Of a DNA stretch of 64,000 nt, positions 17,808 to 26,704 are shown one piece after another. Location: positions 1 to 64,000 of the forward strand of contig CACXAT010000015.1 of assembly GCA_902765725.1 (NCBI GenBank), given 5' to 3'. Under the pieces are notes generated by a model, which worked only from the letters and a program-made list of their open reading frames with translations, did no database searches and was not told the DNA's origin. Made by a program: the position numbers and the translations under genes. Source of the stretch: an uncultured Lachnospiraceae bacterium. Lineage in GTDB: Bacteria > Bacillota > Clostridia > Lachnospirales > Lachnospiraceae. How positions within the stretch are numbered: position 1 is the first letter of the stretch; each line of letters opens with the position of its first letter.

Positions 17808-18781
17808 CTCATCGCCTCCTTTGCCTTTCTGCGGGCCTCGCGGCGCACCTGCTTCTCGATCTTCTTCTGTTTCACTTCATCCTTGTCCCGGAAGAAGTAG
17901 AACATCACGAGGGAGACAGCCACAATGATAACAAACATGATCATACTCGCGGCGCCCGCGCGGTTGTAGAGATAGCCGCCGGAGAATGCCAGCTTGTAGA
18001 TGAACACGTTGGTGGTCATGGTTGCGTTGTCCGGTCCGCCGATCAGGAACATCTGCGGGATATCGAACATGTTCAGGCCGCCGATCAGAGAGGTGACAAG
18101 CGTGAAGAGAAGGATGGTCCTGATGTTCGGGAGCGTTACCTTCCAGAAGGTCTGCCATCCGTTGGCACCGTCGATCTCTGCCGATTCGAAGATCTCGGGG
18201 CTGATGCCCAGCACGCCGGAGATCAGCATGATCATGGTATAGCCGTACCACTGCCAGGTCTGGATGAAAATGACGATTCCCCGGGCGATGTTTTTCTTGA
18301 TCAGGAAATTGAACGGCTCCTTCAGTATGCCGAAGCGCATCAGCAGGTCGTTCACCGGGCCCATCGGATAGCCGAACAGGGCGTAGAACAGGATTGCGAC
18401 CGTGGCAGCCGTGATGATATTGGGCATATAGAAGAGGACCTTGAACAGGCCGACACCCGGGATCTTGAACCTGCGGTCCGTGAACCATGCTGTCAGCAGA
18501 AGTGCCAGCAGGATCTGCGGGACAAAGTTCAGCAGCCACATCACGACCGTATTGCGGAACGCAGTCTGGAAGGTGGGGCTGGTCAGGATGATCCTGAAGT
18601 TATCAAACGGGTTCTCTTTCAGGAAGTGGAACGAAGACGCCGACACTCCCTTCAGATCTGTAAATCCGATGATTGCGGTATAAACCGTTGGATACAGAGA
18701 AAAGATCAGATATGCGATCACAAACGGAAGACTGAACAGATATCCGTATTTCGCATAGCTGACAGATTTCCTTTTTTCCAT
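17804..18781 (-). CDS. Carbohydrate ABC transporter permease, MalF type
   Basis: The first membrane subunit of the second CUT1 importer, 325 residues. The coupling loop reads PEIFESAEIDGANGW. An odd feature is the strongly basic C-terminal tail after the last helix (FRDKDEVKQKKIEKQ, then RREARRKAKEAMR), about 30 residues longer than in the other MalF-type protein here. Between it and the binding-protein gene lie two hairpins, so it is probably made in smaller amounts than the binding protein. Confidence 0.93.
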   Translation of the reverse strand: MEKRKSVSYAKYGYLFSLPFVIAYLIFSLYPTVYTAIIGFTDLKGVSASSFHFLKENPFDNFRIILTSPTFQTAFRNTVVMWLLNFVPQILLALLLTAWFTDRRFKIPGVGLFKVLFYMPNIITAATVAILFYALFGYPMGPVNDLLMRFGILKEPFNFLIKKNIARGIVIFIQTWQWYGYTMIMLISGVLGISPEIFESAEIDGANGWQTFWKVTLPNIRTILLFTLVTSLIGGLNMFDIPQMFLIGGPDNATMTTNVFIYKLAFSGGYLYNRAGAASMIMFVIIVAVSLVMFYFFRDKDEVKQKKIEKQVRREARRKAKEAMR

Positions 18782-18801
18782 GTCTACTCCCTCCGAGCTT
18801 G

Positions 18802-18848
18802 GATCCGCTGCCTGGCTGCGTCATGGACAGGCAGCCAGGCAGCGGATC
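18802..18848 (-). terminator. Intra-operon hairpin 2
   Basis: Bases 18802-18818 (GATCCGCTGCCTGGCTG) pair perfectly, 17 bp, with 18832-18848 around a 13-base loop. No T-run follows in the direction of transcription. It may shield mRNA ends or tune passage into the permease genes. Confidence 0.55.
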
Positions 18849-18867
18849 GGTAACACCGTACTGGTGT

Positions 18868-18919
18868 GAGAAAAGCTGCCGCGGACAGGCTGCTCAAAGC
18901 AGTCCGCCCGCGGCAGCTA
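18868..18919 (-). terminator. Intra-operon terminator-like hairpin 1
   Basis: AGCTGCCGCG (18874-18883) pairs with CGCGGCAGCT (18909-18918), with further pairing inside (GGCTGCT against AGCAGTCC). Read leftward the stem is followed by TTTTCTC. It lies directly after the binding-protein gene and likely ends part of the transcripts, giving more binding protein than permease. Confidence 0.65.
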
Positions 18920-18942
18920 TGCAGTATCGTTGTCAGAAGCGC

Positions 18943-20292
18943 TTACTCAGCTGCTTCAACGCCAAGGGTGTCAGATATGGTCTGCTTGAAATCTGCGATT
19001 GCAGCATCTCTGTCCTTCTCACCGTGTGCATATGCACGGACCTGATCTCTCCATGCCATGTTGATGGACTCATCATACTGGGTCAGGTTCTTGCCGTTTG
19101 CATATTCGTTAGCCGGTACGAAGTACTCGAACATGTTCTGTCCGCCGAGGAAATCAAGAGATCCGTCGGAGACATCCATAACTGTTCCGGAAGCAACCGT
19201 ATCCTTGGTGCCGCCTTCGCCGTTCAGAGTGCCGTTTGCCCACTTGTACTGAAGTCCGTCCTCAGTGCAGTCAAGGGTGATCCACTCGATGATCTGTCTT
19301 ACAGCGTCAACCTTCTCAGCATCCATGTTCTTGTTGGCCAGCAGCCATGTGCCGCCCCAGAAGAAGCCGATCGGAGAGTTGCAGACTGCCCAGTCACCAT
19401 AGGTGCCTTCGCCGACTGCTTCGCCGCCGCAGTTCGGAGCCAGGGTGTAGTTGATCAGCCATGCCGGGCCGAAGAAACCGAATACCGGCTTAGCGCCTTC
19501 GCCCTTCATATCTGCGAACCATGCATCCTGCCAGTCCTGAGTATCATTGCACCAGCCGTTGTCGACCAGGTTCTTGGAGATGTCCAGGAACTCTTCTCTC
19601 TTGGGATCGATCTGCAGCATGCCGTCCTCGTTCAGCCAGCCTGTGTCAGAGCTGTTCTCAACTGCGTGCCATACATCACCGTCACCGGATACGATCGCGC
19701 AGCCTGCGTCTGCCAGAGTCTTGGCTGCTTCCCAGAACTTATCCCAGGAACCGCTGCCGCCGCCGATGATCTCGGAGATCTCAGCCGGGTCATCCGTTCC
19801 GAAGACTTCCTTCGCTACGGAGCGGCGATAGATGAATGCACCGCCGGTTGCCTGATAGCCGAGTGCGTCGACCTGGCCTTCGGAGTTGCTTCCGATATCA
19901 ACAGAGTACTGAGCGATCGCGCTCTCTTCGAGCTTCGCATCGATGTCGATGCCAAGATCTGCATACGGCATAGCGTAATCCTGCATGTCACCCTTGGAAT
20001 ACTTCAGGATGAAAGCTGCCTCTGCGCAGTAGATGTCCGGAGCCTCTTCGCCGCCTGCCTGAAGTGCGGAGTCGAGTGCGGGCTGATAAGCGCCCTCAGT
20101 CGTAGCAATGATGGTCGGGGTCACAGTGTAACCGAAGTCCGGATGTGCCTCCAGGAACTTCTCTACCATTCCGGGAACCTCATCGGTGAAGGACCAAAGA
20201 TTGATGTTTCCCTCCGCGAATGCAGAAGTGCTGCAGAGCATGCTGAGAGCAGCAACACCGATAACAGCCATACTTAACTTTCTGTTTCTCAT
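18943..20292 (-). CDS. Sugar ABC transporter solute-binding protein
   Basis: The extracytoplasmic receptor of the second CUT1 importer, 449 residues. The signal peptide (MRNRKLSMAVIGVAALSML, then CSTSAFAEGN) has a cysteine, but the AFA/EG cleavage site after it looks like signal peptidase I. The mature part has INLWSFTDEVPGMVEKF, PDIYCAEAAFILKYS and FGFFGPAWLINYTL, a family-1-like pattern only distantly related to the binding protein at 5525. It is first in its leftward operon and is followed by a terminator-like hairpin. The ligand is unknown; the neighbouring GH120 and GH3 enzymes suggest xylo-oligosaccharides. Confidence 0.9.
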   Translation of the reverse strand: MRNRKLSMAVIGVAALSMLCSTSAFAEGNINLWSFTDEVPGMVEKFLEAHPDFGYTVTPTIIATTEGAYQPALDSALQAGGEEAPDIYCAEAAFILKYSKGDMQDYAMPYADLGIDIDAKLEESAIAQYSVDIGSNSEGQVDALGYQATGGAFIYRRSVAKEVFGTDDPAEISEIIGGGSGSWDKFWEAAKTLADAGCAIVSGDGDVWHAVENSSDTGWLNEDGMLQIDPKREEFLDISKNLVDNGWCNDTQDWQDAWFADMKGEGAKPVFGFFGPAWLINYTLAPNCGGEAVGEGTYGDWAVCNSPIGFFWGGTWLLANKNMDAEKVDAVRQIIEWITLDCTEDGLQYKWANGTLNGEGGTKDTVASGTVMDVSDGSLDFLGGQNMFEYFVPANEYANGKNLTQYDESINMAWRDQVRAYAHGEKDRDAAIADFKQTISDTLGVEAAE

Positions 20293-20466
20293 AAAACAAC
20301 CTCCCTTTCGATTCTGAAATGTCTGACAAAAAAATATGTTAAACGATTTCGTAATGTGATTTCATTTTCCCATGCTTCCATTTATCAGTCTATTCAAATC
20401 TTGCGGATCATTCCACGGTTTTTGCTATTATTTCACAATTCTCTTTTCCCTGCAGGTCTGCTTTAG

Positions 20467-20472
20467 TATAAT
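20467..20472 (+). promoter_or_regulatory. Likely -10 element before the DUF624 gene
   Basis: A perfect TATAAT lies 31 bases before the DUF624 start. No -35 at the right distance is better than two matches in six, so the promoter call is weak. The same 211-base gap must also hold the promoter of the leftward binding-protein operon. Confidence 0.35.
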
Positions 20473-20503
20473 TTACATAAAAATAAGGAAGGAAACACTC
20501 CAG

Positions 20504-21142
20504 ATGAGCCGTTTTTTCAACCCGGAAAACCCGGTTTTCCGCTTTCTTTCGGGCATTTTTGATATGATCCTGCTCAATGTCATCTTTATCCTGACGTCAC
20601 TGCCGCTCTTTACCATCGGCGCCTCACTGACGGCGCTCTATTCGGTGCTTCTGTGGCGGGAGAATGACAACGGATATCTGCATCAGATCTATTTTTCCTC
20701 ATTCCGGAAAAACTTCAGACAGGCGACCGCTGTATGGATCCCCTGCTTCGTGGTGACCCTGTTTCTGTCCTATGAGCTGTACCTGGTGTTCCGGGTGCTG
20801 GATCCGTTCTGGAGATTCCTGCAGTTCCCCATCTGGATCTCGCTGTTTCTTGCTGTCAGCATCTTGCTGTATGCCTTTCCGCAGATCGCCCGGTTCGAGC
20901 AGAAGACACTTCTTATCCTGAAGAACAGCATCCTGATCAGCATCAGCAATATTGTTCTTACGATCGCAGTTCTGGCTGTCTCCTTCTTCGCGGTCGATCT
21001 GTGCCTGCACAATGGCGACTGGCTGGTACTTATTTTCAGTATCTACCTGTTCATCGGCTTCGCGCTCACCGGGAAGGTGTTCTCCTTCTATCTGCGGAGC
21101 GTGTTCAGGAAGATCGAAGAAGGGGAGCAGAAGCGATCCTGA
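20504..21142 (+). CDS. DUF624 (YesL-like) membrane protein
   Basis: A 212-residue membrane protein of the YesL/DUF624 family. It has about five hydrophobic segments, including ILLNVIFILTSLPLFTIGAS near 20-40, VVTLFLSYELYLVF, and two helices at ~115-175. YesL-type genes are regularly found beside CUT1 transporters and glycosidase genes, but their molecular role is not known to me. The ATG at 20504 has AAGGAAGG upstream; the frame extends to 20372 without a ribosome binding site. It is divergent from the second binding-protein gene. Confidence 0.85.
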   Translation: MSRFFNPENPVFRFLSGIFDMILLNVIFILTSLPLFTIGASLTALYSVLLWRENDNGYLHQIYFSSFRKNFRQATAVWIPCFVVTLFLSYELYLVFRVLDPFWRFLQFPIWISLFLAVSILLYAFPQIARFEQKTLLILKNSILISISNIVLTIAVLAVSFFAVDLCLHNGDWLVLIFSIYLFIGFALTGKVFSFYLRSVFRKIEEGEQKRS

Positions 21143-21688
21143 ATGAAAAGCGCCTCCTTCCCAGTCTCCTTCTTCGCCGCGCCTGAGCGTGGATTTCTGC
21201 ACCTTAGACCGTATATCATTTCAGATTTTTTATATGTCCCTGGCGGCCAGCGAGTCTCCGTAGCCGCTGTGGATAAGACGGTGTATGTCACTGCCAGCGG
21301 GCTGAACGTCCGGGCCGGCTGCTCGACAGACGACAGGATCCTCGGCACACTCGCATACGGAACGGCAGTCCGGGTGACCGGGAATGTGCAGAGAAACGGT
21401 GCAGATTATGGCTGGCGTCAGGTGTCCTACGGAAGCGGGACAGGCTATGTTTCGGCCAACTTCCTGTCAGACCAGGCGCCGGAGCAGAAGAAAGCGGAGC
21501 CTCAGACACCTTCAAAACCTGAATATACTGGAAATGTGAAGACGGTCTGTGATGAGATCGGAAATGTCTTCACGCTGTCTGAGAGAACGGACGGAATGTG
21601 GTGTGACAAAGACGGCACGAGATATACCAGGCACTCCGCGACCGACTTCCAGGTCTACGAAGGAAACAAGCATCTGACAGTATACTGA
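21143..21688 (+). CDS. SH3-domain protein, probably 5'-truncated
   Basis: A 181-residue frame starting at the base after the DUF624 stop (TGAATG). Residues ~42-110 are a bacterial SH3 domain (LNVRAGCSTDDRILGTL, GWRQVSYGSGTGYVSANFL). Such domains bind the cell wall and normally follow a signal peptide; here the first 40 residues are neither a signal peptide nor a membrane helix, and no ribosome binding site lies at a useful distance. Residues 130-181 (VCDEIGNVFTLSERTDG and DGTRYTRHSATDFQVY) form a compact tail I do not recognise. I suspect the 3' part of an exported protein whose beginning was deleted, perhaps still translated by coupling to DUF624. A strong terminator follows. Confidence 0.55.
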   Translation: MKSASFPVSFFAAPERGFLHLRPYIISDFLYVPGGQRVSVAAVDKTVYVTASGLNVRAGCSTDDRILGTLAYGTAVRVTGNVQRNGADYGWRQVSYGSGTGYVSANFLSDQAPEQKKAEPQTPSKPEYTGNVKTVCDEIGNVFTLSERTDGMWCDKDGTRYTRHSATDFQVYEGNKHLTVY

Positions 21689-21697
21689 TAAGATTAC

Positions 21698-21746
21698 AAA
21701 ACGGTGTCAATGACATGCAGAAGTGTCATTGACACCGTTTTCATTT
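21698..21746. terminator. Strong bidirectional terminator
   Basis: Bases 21698-21715 pair perfectly with 21724-21741 (18 bp) around an 8-base loop; the stem ends in AAAA/TTTT and the rightward tail continues CATTTT. Confidence 0.85.
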
Positions 21747-21801
21747 TAGCGCATTCTACAGAGAGCAGGACATTGACAGACGGCAGGATGGAGGCTGTGA
21801 G

Positions 21802-22617
21802 ATGATACGAGTTACTCTGTGGTATGAAAATGTGCAGGAAGAAGGCATCGCTTCTGCGGCGATGACAGAGAGTGCATCAGAGGAAGAGAGGGAGCGGATT
21901 CTTCGCGATCTGAAGGAAGGATCTGAGCGGATTCGCCGTCAGTATCCGGATGGGCTTATGGGAACGATCGCGGGAGCGCTAAGGAAAGAGAAGGATCTGG
22001 AAGTGACCTGTGTTACGCAGCAGATGCCCGAGTGCGGGCTGACCCAGGAGCTGCTGGAGAACACAGACGTGCTGATCTGGTGGGCCCATGTCGCCCATGA
22101 GGAGGTCCCGGATGAGATCGCATACCGGGTCGTCCGCCGGGTGCAGGCGGGTATGGGGTTCATACCCCTTCATTCCGCGCATAAGTCCAGACCATTCATG
22201 TACCTGCTCGGAACTACGGGAACCCTCAGCTGGAGAGAAGGGGATTTCTGCCGTGTATGGACCGTCTCGCCTTCGCATCCGATCGCGAAGGGGATCCCTG
22301 AGAGCATAGAGCTGTCGGAGGAAGAGATGTATGGCGAGCCCTTTGACATTCCGAAACCGGACGATACCGTATTTATCAGCTGGTACAGCGGCGGGGAGGT
22401 GTTCAGGTCCGGCTGCACATGGACCAGAGGGTACGGGAAGATCTTCTACTTCCAGCCCGGCCATGAGACCAGTCCGTCCTACCACAATCCGTATATCCTG
22501 AAGATCATCGCCAACGCGATCCGCTGGGCGGCGCCGGAGATCGTAAGAGAGCGGTTTGACTGTCCGAATGTTCCGATGTCGCCGGAAGAGAAGAGAAAGA
22601 ACGCCGGGAGAATCTGA
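21802..22617 (+). CDS. ThuA-domain protein (class I glutamine amidotransferase-like fold)
   Basis: A 271-residue ThuA-like protein, the trehalose-utilisation family. Visible: MIRVTLWYENVQEE at the start, LENTDVLIWWAHVAHEEV near 87-104, GFIPLHSAHKS near 119-129, and the family's late block GYGKIFYFQPGHET near 213-226. ThuA proteins are thought to act in sugar metabolism, in part as epimerase- or dehydrogenase-like partners, with the reaction often unclear. The start overlaps GTGAGATG and has GGATGGAGG upstream. It precedes a TSUP transporter by 16 bases and was probably transcribed with it. Confidence 0.85.
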   Translation: MIRVTLWYENVQEEGIASAAMTESASEEERERILRDLKEGSERIRRQYPDGLMGTIAGALRKEKDLEVTCVTQQMPECGLTQELLENTDVLIWWAHVAHEEVPDEIAYRVVRRVQAGMGFIPLHSAHKSRPFMYLLGTTGTLSWREGDFCRVWTVSPSHPIAKGIPESIELSEEEMYGEPFDIPKPDDTVFISWYSGGEVFRSGCTWTRGYGKIFYFQPGHETSPSYHNPYILKIIANAIRWAAPEIVRERFDCPNVPMSPEEKRKNAGRI

Positions 22618-22633
22618 GAAGGAGAGATATGCC

Positions 22634-23389
22634 ATGCAGCTTACTGCGAAGATGTTTCTGATCGTCTGCCCCATGTTGTTTCTAGCAGGGTTCGTGGACG
22701 CGATCGGCGGCGGAGGCGGGCTGATCTCGCTTCCTGCCTACCTGTTTGCCGGACTGCCCATCCATACCACCGTGGCTACAAATAAGCTTTCATCGGCCTG
22801 CGGGACCAGCCTGGCGACCGGACGTTTTATCCGGCACGGACTGATCGATTTCAAGCTGGCCGTACCCTCTGTGATCTGCGCCATAGCCGGGTCTTCCCTG
22901 GGAGCACAGCTCTCCATGCGGATGAGTGAGCAGGTCATGAAATATGTGCTCTTTGTCGCCCTTCCGGTCGCAGCTTTCTTTGTACTCAACAAGAATCTGT
23001 TCCAGGACAGCGGCGGCGAGGCAAAGGAAGACCGGCGGACCTTTATCGTATCCGCCGTGGCTGCCTTCGTGATCGGTATCTATGACGGATTCTACGGTCC
23101 CGGAACCGGGACCTTCCTGATCATAGCGTTCACGGTTTTTGCGAAGATGGGAATCCGGGCCGCGAACGGCCAGGCCAAGATCATCAACCTGACGACCAAT
23201 GTCACGTCACTGGTGATCTTCCTGATCCACGGACAGGTCCTGATACCGCTGGGACTTGCGGCGGCTGCCTGCAATATGGCCGGAAACTATATCGGAGCAG
23301 GACTTGCCATGGAAAAGGGGACAAAGATCGCCAGGCCTGTGATCCTGTTTGTGCTGGCGCTGCTTCTGATCAAGATCGTTACTTCGTAG
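22634..23389 (+). CDS. TSUP-family permease (TauE/SafE type)
   Basis: A 251-residue membrane protein of the TauE/SafE (TSUP) family, which moves small organic anions such as sulfoacetate or sulfite. The two half-repeats are clear: GFVDAIGGGGGLISLPAYL at ~19-37 with TVATNKLSSACGTS, and GIYDGFYGPGTGTFLI at ~154-169 with NGQAKIINLTTNVTSL. ATG 22634 follows GAAGGAGAG. Its last 11 bases overlap the last bases of the convergent symporter gene, so no terminator separates them. Confidence 0.9.
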   Translation: MQLTAKMFLIVCPMLFLAGFVDAIGGGGGLISLPAYLFAGLPIHTTVATNKLSSACGTSLATGRFIRHGLIDFKLAVPSVICAIAGSSLGAQLSMRMSEQVMKYVLFVALPVAAFFVLNKNLFQDSGGEAKEDRRTFIVSAVAAFVIGIYDGFYGPGTGTFLIIAFTVFAKMGIRAANGQAKIINLTTNVTSLVIFLIHGQVLIPLGLAAAACNMAGNYIGAGLAMEKGTKIARPVILFVLALLLIKIVTS

Positions 23390-24605
23390 CACCCTTCTTT
23401 CTGAGGATGTTGGATACGATCACGGAGCAGGAGGCATCGCCTGTGATGTTGAGCGTTGTACGGCCCATGTCGAAGATGCGGTCCACGCCGGCTACAAGGG
23501 CGATACCGTCCAGCGGGAGGCCGACGGAGGCAAGGACCATGGCCAGCATGACCATACCTGCGCCGGGAACGCCTGCTGTTCCGACCGAGGCAAGGGTAGC
23601 AGTCAGGACGATGGTGATCATCTGAGCGGGAGTCAGGTGGATGCCATAGCAGGATGCGATGAATATCGCGCAGACTCCCTGATAGATCGCGGTTCCGTCC
23701 ATGTTGATGGTCGCGCCGAGGGGCAGGACGAAGGAGGATACTTCACGGGAGGCTCCCAGCTTCTGGGTGCATTCCATGTTGATCGGGAGTGTTCCGACGG
23801 AGGATGCGCTGGAGAACGCGAACATGATGGCGGGCATCATGCCTTTGAAGAACTTAATGGGACTCATGGAGCCCATGGTAGAAACGGTCAGAGAATAGAC
23901 GACGATCGCATGAAGAAGATATGCACAGTAGGCCGCGAGGATGACCATGGCAAGGGATCCGATGACCATGGCTCCGTTGGAAGCGATTACCGGGCACAGC
24001 AGGCAGAATACGCCGATGGGGGACAGCTTCAGGATCATCTCCATACATTTCATGAAGATATCATTCCACAGATTGATGCCGTCCACGGCCTTGGCGGCCT
24101 TCTCCCCCATCAGGATAACAGCGAAGCCGATCAGCAGCGCCATGACGATTACCTGCAGCATATTTGCTTCCACGATCGGACTGAGGAAGTTTGCCGGGAA
24201 GATGTTGACTAAGACATCCATTGGCGCGGTGGAGGCAGGCGCCTCGTAAGTCAGGCTGGAGGTCTCGAGAACCGGGAAGGCGCTCTTGAACAGGTTGGCG
24301 ATCACCAGACCGATCGCGGTCGCGACGGCTGTCGTACAGAAATAATAGACGACGGTGATGCCGCCGATCTGACCGACCTTCCGGATGTCACGCATGGAGA
24401 CAATGCCTGCCATAATGGAGAAGAGAACGATCGGGCCGACGATAAACTTGACCAGGTTCAGGAAGATCGTTCCGAAGGGCTTGATGTAGGTGGCTGCGAA
24501 GTCTGCATGTGACTGCATCAGAAGGCCTGCGATGATTGCCAGGATCAGAGCAATGAAGATCTGCACAGCAAGGGACAGTTTCTTGGTTTTTACCGGTTGA
24601 CTCAT
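23379..24605 (-). CDS. Dicarboxylate/amino-acid:cation symporter (DAACS family)
   Basis: A 408-residue secondary transporter of the DctA/GltP/SstT superfamily, importing a dicarboxylate or amino acid with sodium or protons. Family marks are the re-entrant loop SSASSVGTLPINME, the substrate/sodium motif LGATINMDGTAIYQ, GVPGAGMVMLAMVLASVGLP and DRIFDMGRTTLNITGD near the C-terminus. The start at 24605 follows GAAGGAGG; the frame runs 16 residues further without support. It is transcribed away from fucI and its 3' end overlaps that of the TSUP gene by 11 bases. Serine/threonine versus dicarboxylate specificity cannot be decided from sequence. Confidence 0.9.
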   Translation of the reverse strand: MSQPVKTKKLSLAVQIFIALILAIIAGLLMQSHADFAATYIKPFGTIFLNLVKFIVGPIVLFSIMAGIVSMRDIRKVGQIGGITVVYYFCTTAVATAIGLVIANLFKSAFPVLETSSLTYEAPASTAPMDVLVNIFPANFLSPIVEANMLQVIVMALLIGFAVILMGEKAAKAVDGINLWNDIFMKCMEMILKLSPIGVFCLLCPVIASNGAMVIGSLAMVILAAYCAYLLHAIVVYSLTVSTMGSMSPIKFFKGMMPAIMFAFSSASSVGTLPINMECTQKLGASREVSSFVLPLGATINMDGTAIYQGVCAIFIASCYGIHLTPAQMITIVLTATLASVGTAGVPGAGMVMLAMVLASVGLPLDGIALVAGVDRIFDMGRTTLNITGDASCSVIVSNILRKKGATK

Positions 24606-24742
24606 AGGGAATCCTCCTTCAATAAAAAAGTGCCAGGTGATGTGGTTACACAAAACAGCTATGCATTAATATTACCATATAAATCGTGCAAGTGGGGCAA
24701 TAAATTGCGCTATTTGCACAAAAACTGTCAAAACAGTAATGG

Positions 24743-24772
24743 TTGTATGCACATGTAAAAATCTGGTATATT
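24743..24772 (+). promoter_or_regulatory. Likely fucI promoter
   Basis: TTGTAT at 24743-24748 and TATATT at 24767-24772 are 18 bases apart, 37 bases before the fucI start. An AT-rich stretch with short inverted motifs (CTGTCAAAACAG at 24725-24736) lies just upstream and could bind a regulator. Confidence 0.45.
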
Positions 24773-24808
24773 CATACTATACAGTCCATACAGAGAAGGA
24801 GGATCGAT

Positions 24809-26623
24809 ATGGCAGATACGAGAAAACTGGCAGGCGGCCGCCCTGTGATCGGAATCCGCCCCATTATTGACGGGCGCAAGGGCCCGCTGGATGTCAGAGG
24901 CTCCCTGGAGGAGCAGACCATGTCCATGGCCAGGCGCGCCAAAAAGCTCTTTGAGGAAAATGTATTCTATGCAGACGGGACTCCGGTCAGGGTTGTCATC
25001 TCTGACACTACCATCGGCCGTGTCCGCGAGAGCGCCCAGTGTGCCGAGCAGTTCAGGAAGGAGGGCGTGGACATCACGCTGTCGGTGACTCCCTGCTGGT
25101 GCTACGGCTCCGAGACGATGGATATGGATCCCACCACGATCAAGGGCGTCTGGGGACTGAACGCCACCGAGCGCCCCGGCGCGGTCTATCTGGCGTCTGT
25201 CCTTGCGACCCATGCCCAGAAGGGACTTCCGGCATTCGGCATCTACGGCAGGGACGTGCAGGACGCCGATGACGAGACCATGCCCGAGGACGTGAAGGAG
25301 ATGCTGCTCCGCTTTGCAAGGGCGGCAGTTGCCGTGGCATCCCTCAGAGGCATGAGCTATCTGCAGATCGGCTCTGTCACCATGGGGATCGGCGGATCCA
25401 TCATGGATCAGGATTTCTTCGAGAGCTACCTGGGCATGAGAGTAGAGTCGGTCGATGAGGTGGAGGTCCTCCGCCGCATGGAGGAAGGCATCTACGATCA
25501 GGAAGAATACGAGAGAGCCCTGGAGTGGACGAAGAAGTACTGCAAAGAGGACTTCGACAAGAACCCCGAATGGATCCGGAAGGACAGGAAGACCAAGGAT
25601 GAGCAGTGGGAATTCACTGTGAAGATGTATGTGATCATCAAGGATCTGATGAGGGGCAATAAAGCTCTTGAGGAGAAATTCCCGGAGGAGGCGATCGGAC
25701 ACAATGCCATCGTCGGAGGCTTCCAGGGACAGAGACAGTGGACGGATCACTGGCCCAACTGCGATTTCCCGGAGGCGCTGCTCTCGACTACGTTCGATTA
25801 TGAAGGGGCAAGAGAGCCCTACGTGCTCGCCACGGAGAATGACTGCCTGAACGGCCTGTGCATGCTGCTGCAGAAACAGCTGACCGGCCGCAGCGCGATG
25901 TTCTCGGACGTCCGCACCTACTGGAGCGGAGAATCCGTCAAGAGGGTGACCGGCTATGAGATCGAAGGCCACGCCAAAGACGCGGACGGCTTCATCCATC
26001 TGATTAATTCCGGCGCGTCTGCCCTTGACTTCTGCGGTGAGGCAGTCAATGAGAAGGGAGAGCATGAGGCCAAGAGATGGTGGGATGTCACGCAGGAGGA
26101 TCAGGAGAAGATGCTGGCGGCGACCACCTGGGCGCCGGCGGATAACGGATACTTCCGCGGCGGCGGATACTCCTCCAGATTCGTCACAAAGTATGAGATG
26201 CCCATCACCATGATCCGGCTGAACCTGGTCAAGGGTCTGGGACCGTTCCTGCAGATCGCAGAGGGCTGGACCGTAGCGCTCCCGGATGAGGTGACGGATA
26301 CGCTGTGGAAGAGAACGGATTACACCTGGCCCTGCACCTGGTTTGCGCCGCGTGTGGATCACGTTCCGGGAAGCGCGTTCTGCACCGCCTATGACATGAT
26401 GAGAAACTGGGGCGCCAACCACGGATCCTCCGTGTACGGTCATGTTGGCGCCGACCTGATCACCCTGGCATCCATGCTCCGCATACCGGTGGCAATGCAC
26501 AATGTTCCGGATGAGAAGATCTACCGCCCCGCGGCATGGAGCGCATTCGGAACCAAGGACAAGGAGGCGGCGGATTACAGAGCCTGCCAGACCTATGGCC
26601 CGCTGTACAAGCCCTATAAATAA
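24809..26623 (+). CDS. fucI: L-fucose isomerase
   Basis: A 604-residue aldose-ketose isomerase that converts L-fucose to L-fuculose (and D-arabinose to D-ribulose) with Mn2+. It is collinear with Escherichia coli FucI: IGIRPIIDGRKGPLDVRGSL at the start, then GFQGQRQWTDHWPN near 304-317, ATENDCLNG with E343 and FSDVRTYW with D367. These two correspond to the E. coli metal ligands E337 and D361 with the same 24-residue spacing, and HLINSGASALDFCGEA follows. ATG 24809 is preceded by GAAGGAGGAT. No fuculokinase or aldolase gene is adjacent, so the pathway must be completed elsewhere in the genome. It ends in a hairpin terminator. Confidence 0.95.
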   Translation: MADTRKLAGGRPVIGIRPIIDGRKGPLDVRGSLEEQTMSMARRAKKLFEENVFYADGTPVRVVISDTTIGRVRESAQCAEQFRKEGVDITLSVTPCWCYGSETMDMDPTTIKGVWGLNATERPGAVYLASVLATHAQKGLPAFGIYGRDVQDADDETMPEDVKEMLLRFARAAVAVASLRGMSYLQIGSVTMGIGGSIMDQDFFESYLGMRVESVDEVEVLRRMEEGIYDQEEYERALEWTKKYCKEDFDKNPEWIRKDRKTKDEQWEFTVKMYVIIKDLMRGNKALEEKFPEEAIGHNAIVGGFQGQRQWTDHWPNCDFPEALLSTTFDYEGAREPYVLATENDCLNGLCMLLQKQLTGRSAMFSDVRTYWSGESVKRVTGYEIEGHAKDADGFIHLINSGASALDFCGEAVNEKGEHEAKRWWDVTQEDQEKMLAATTWAPADNGYFRGGGYSSRFVTKYEMPITMIRLNLVKGLGPFLQIAEGWTVALPDEVTDTLWKRTDYTWPCTWFAPRVDHVPGSAFCTAYDMMRNWGANHGSSVYGHVGADLITLASMLRIPVAMHNVPDEKIYRPAAWSAFGTKDKEAADYRACQTYGPLYKPYK

Positions 26624-26649
26624 AACCGCGTGAAAGCATGATTAATAAG

Positions 26650-26704
26650 AGCAGCCGGACGGTTGTGATCCTGGATGGATCATCGCCGCCCGGCTGCTTT
26701 TCTT
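26650..26704 (+). terminator. fucI terminator
   Basis: AGCAGCCGG (26650-26658) pairs with CCGGCTGCT (26690-26698), with further pairing inside (GTGATCC against GGATCATC), followed by TTTTCTTCC. It overlaps the last codons of the leftward ygiQ gene. Confidence 0.75.

Noticed and set aside
20335..20355. Possible CcpA (cre) site before the second binding-protein gene
   Set aside because: The central CG is one base out of register with the cre consensus, leaving too few matches.
24728..26500. 590-residue open frame antisense to fucI
   Set aside because: fucI is unambiguous; the reverse frame is a codon-bias shadow.
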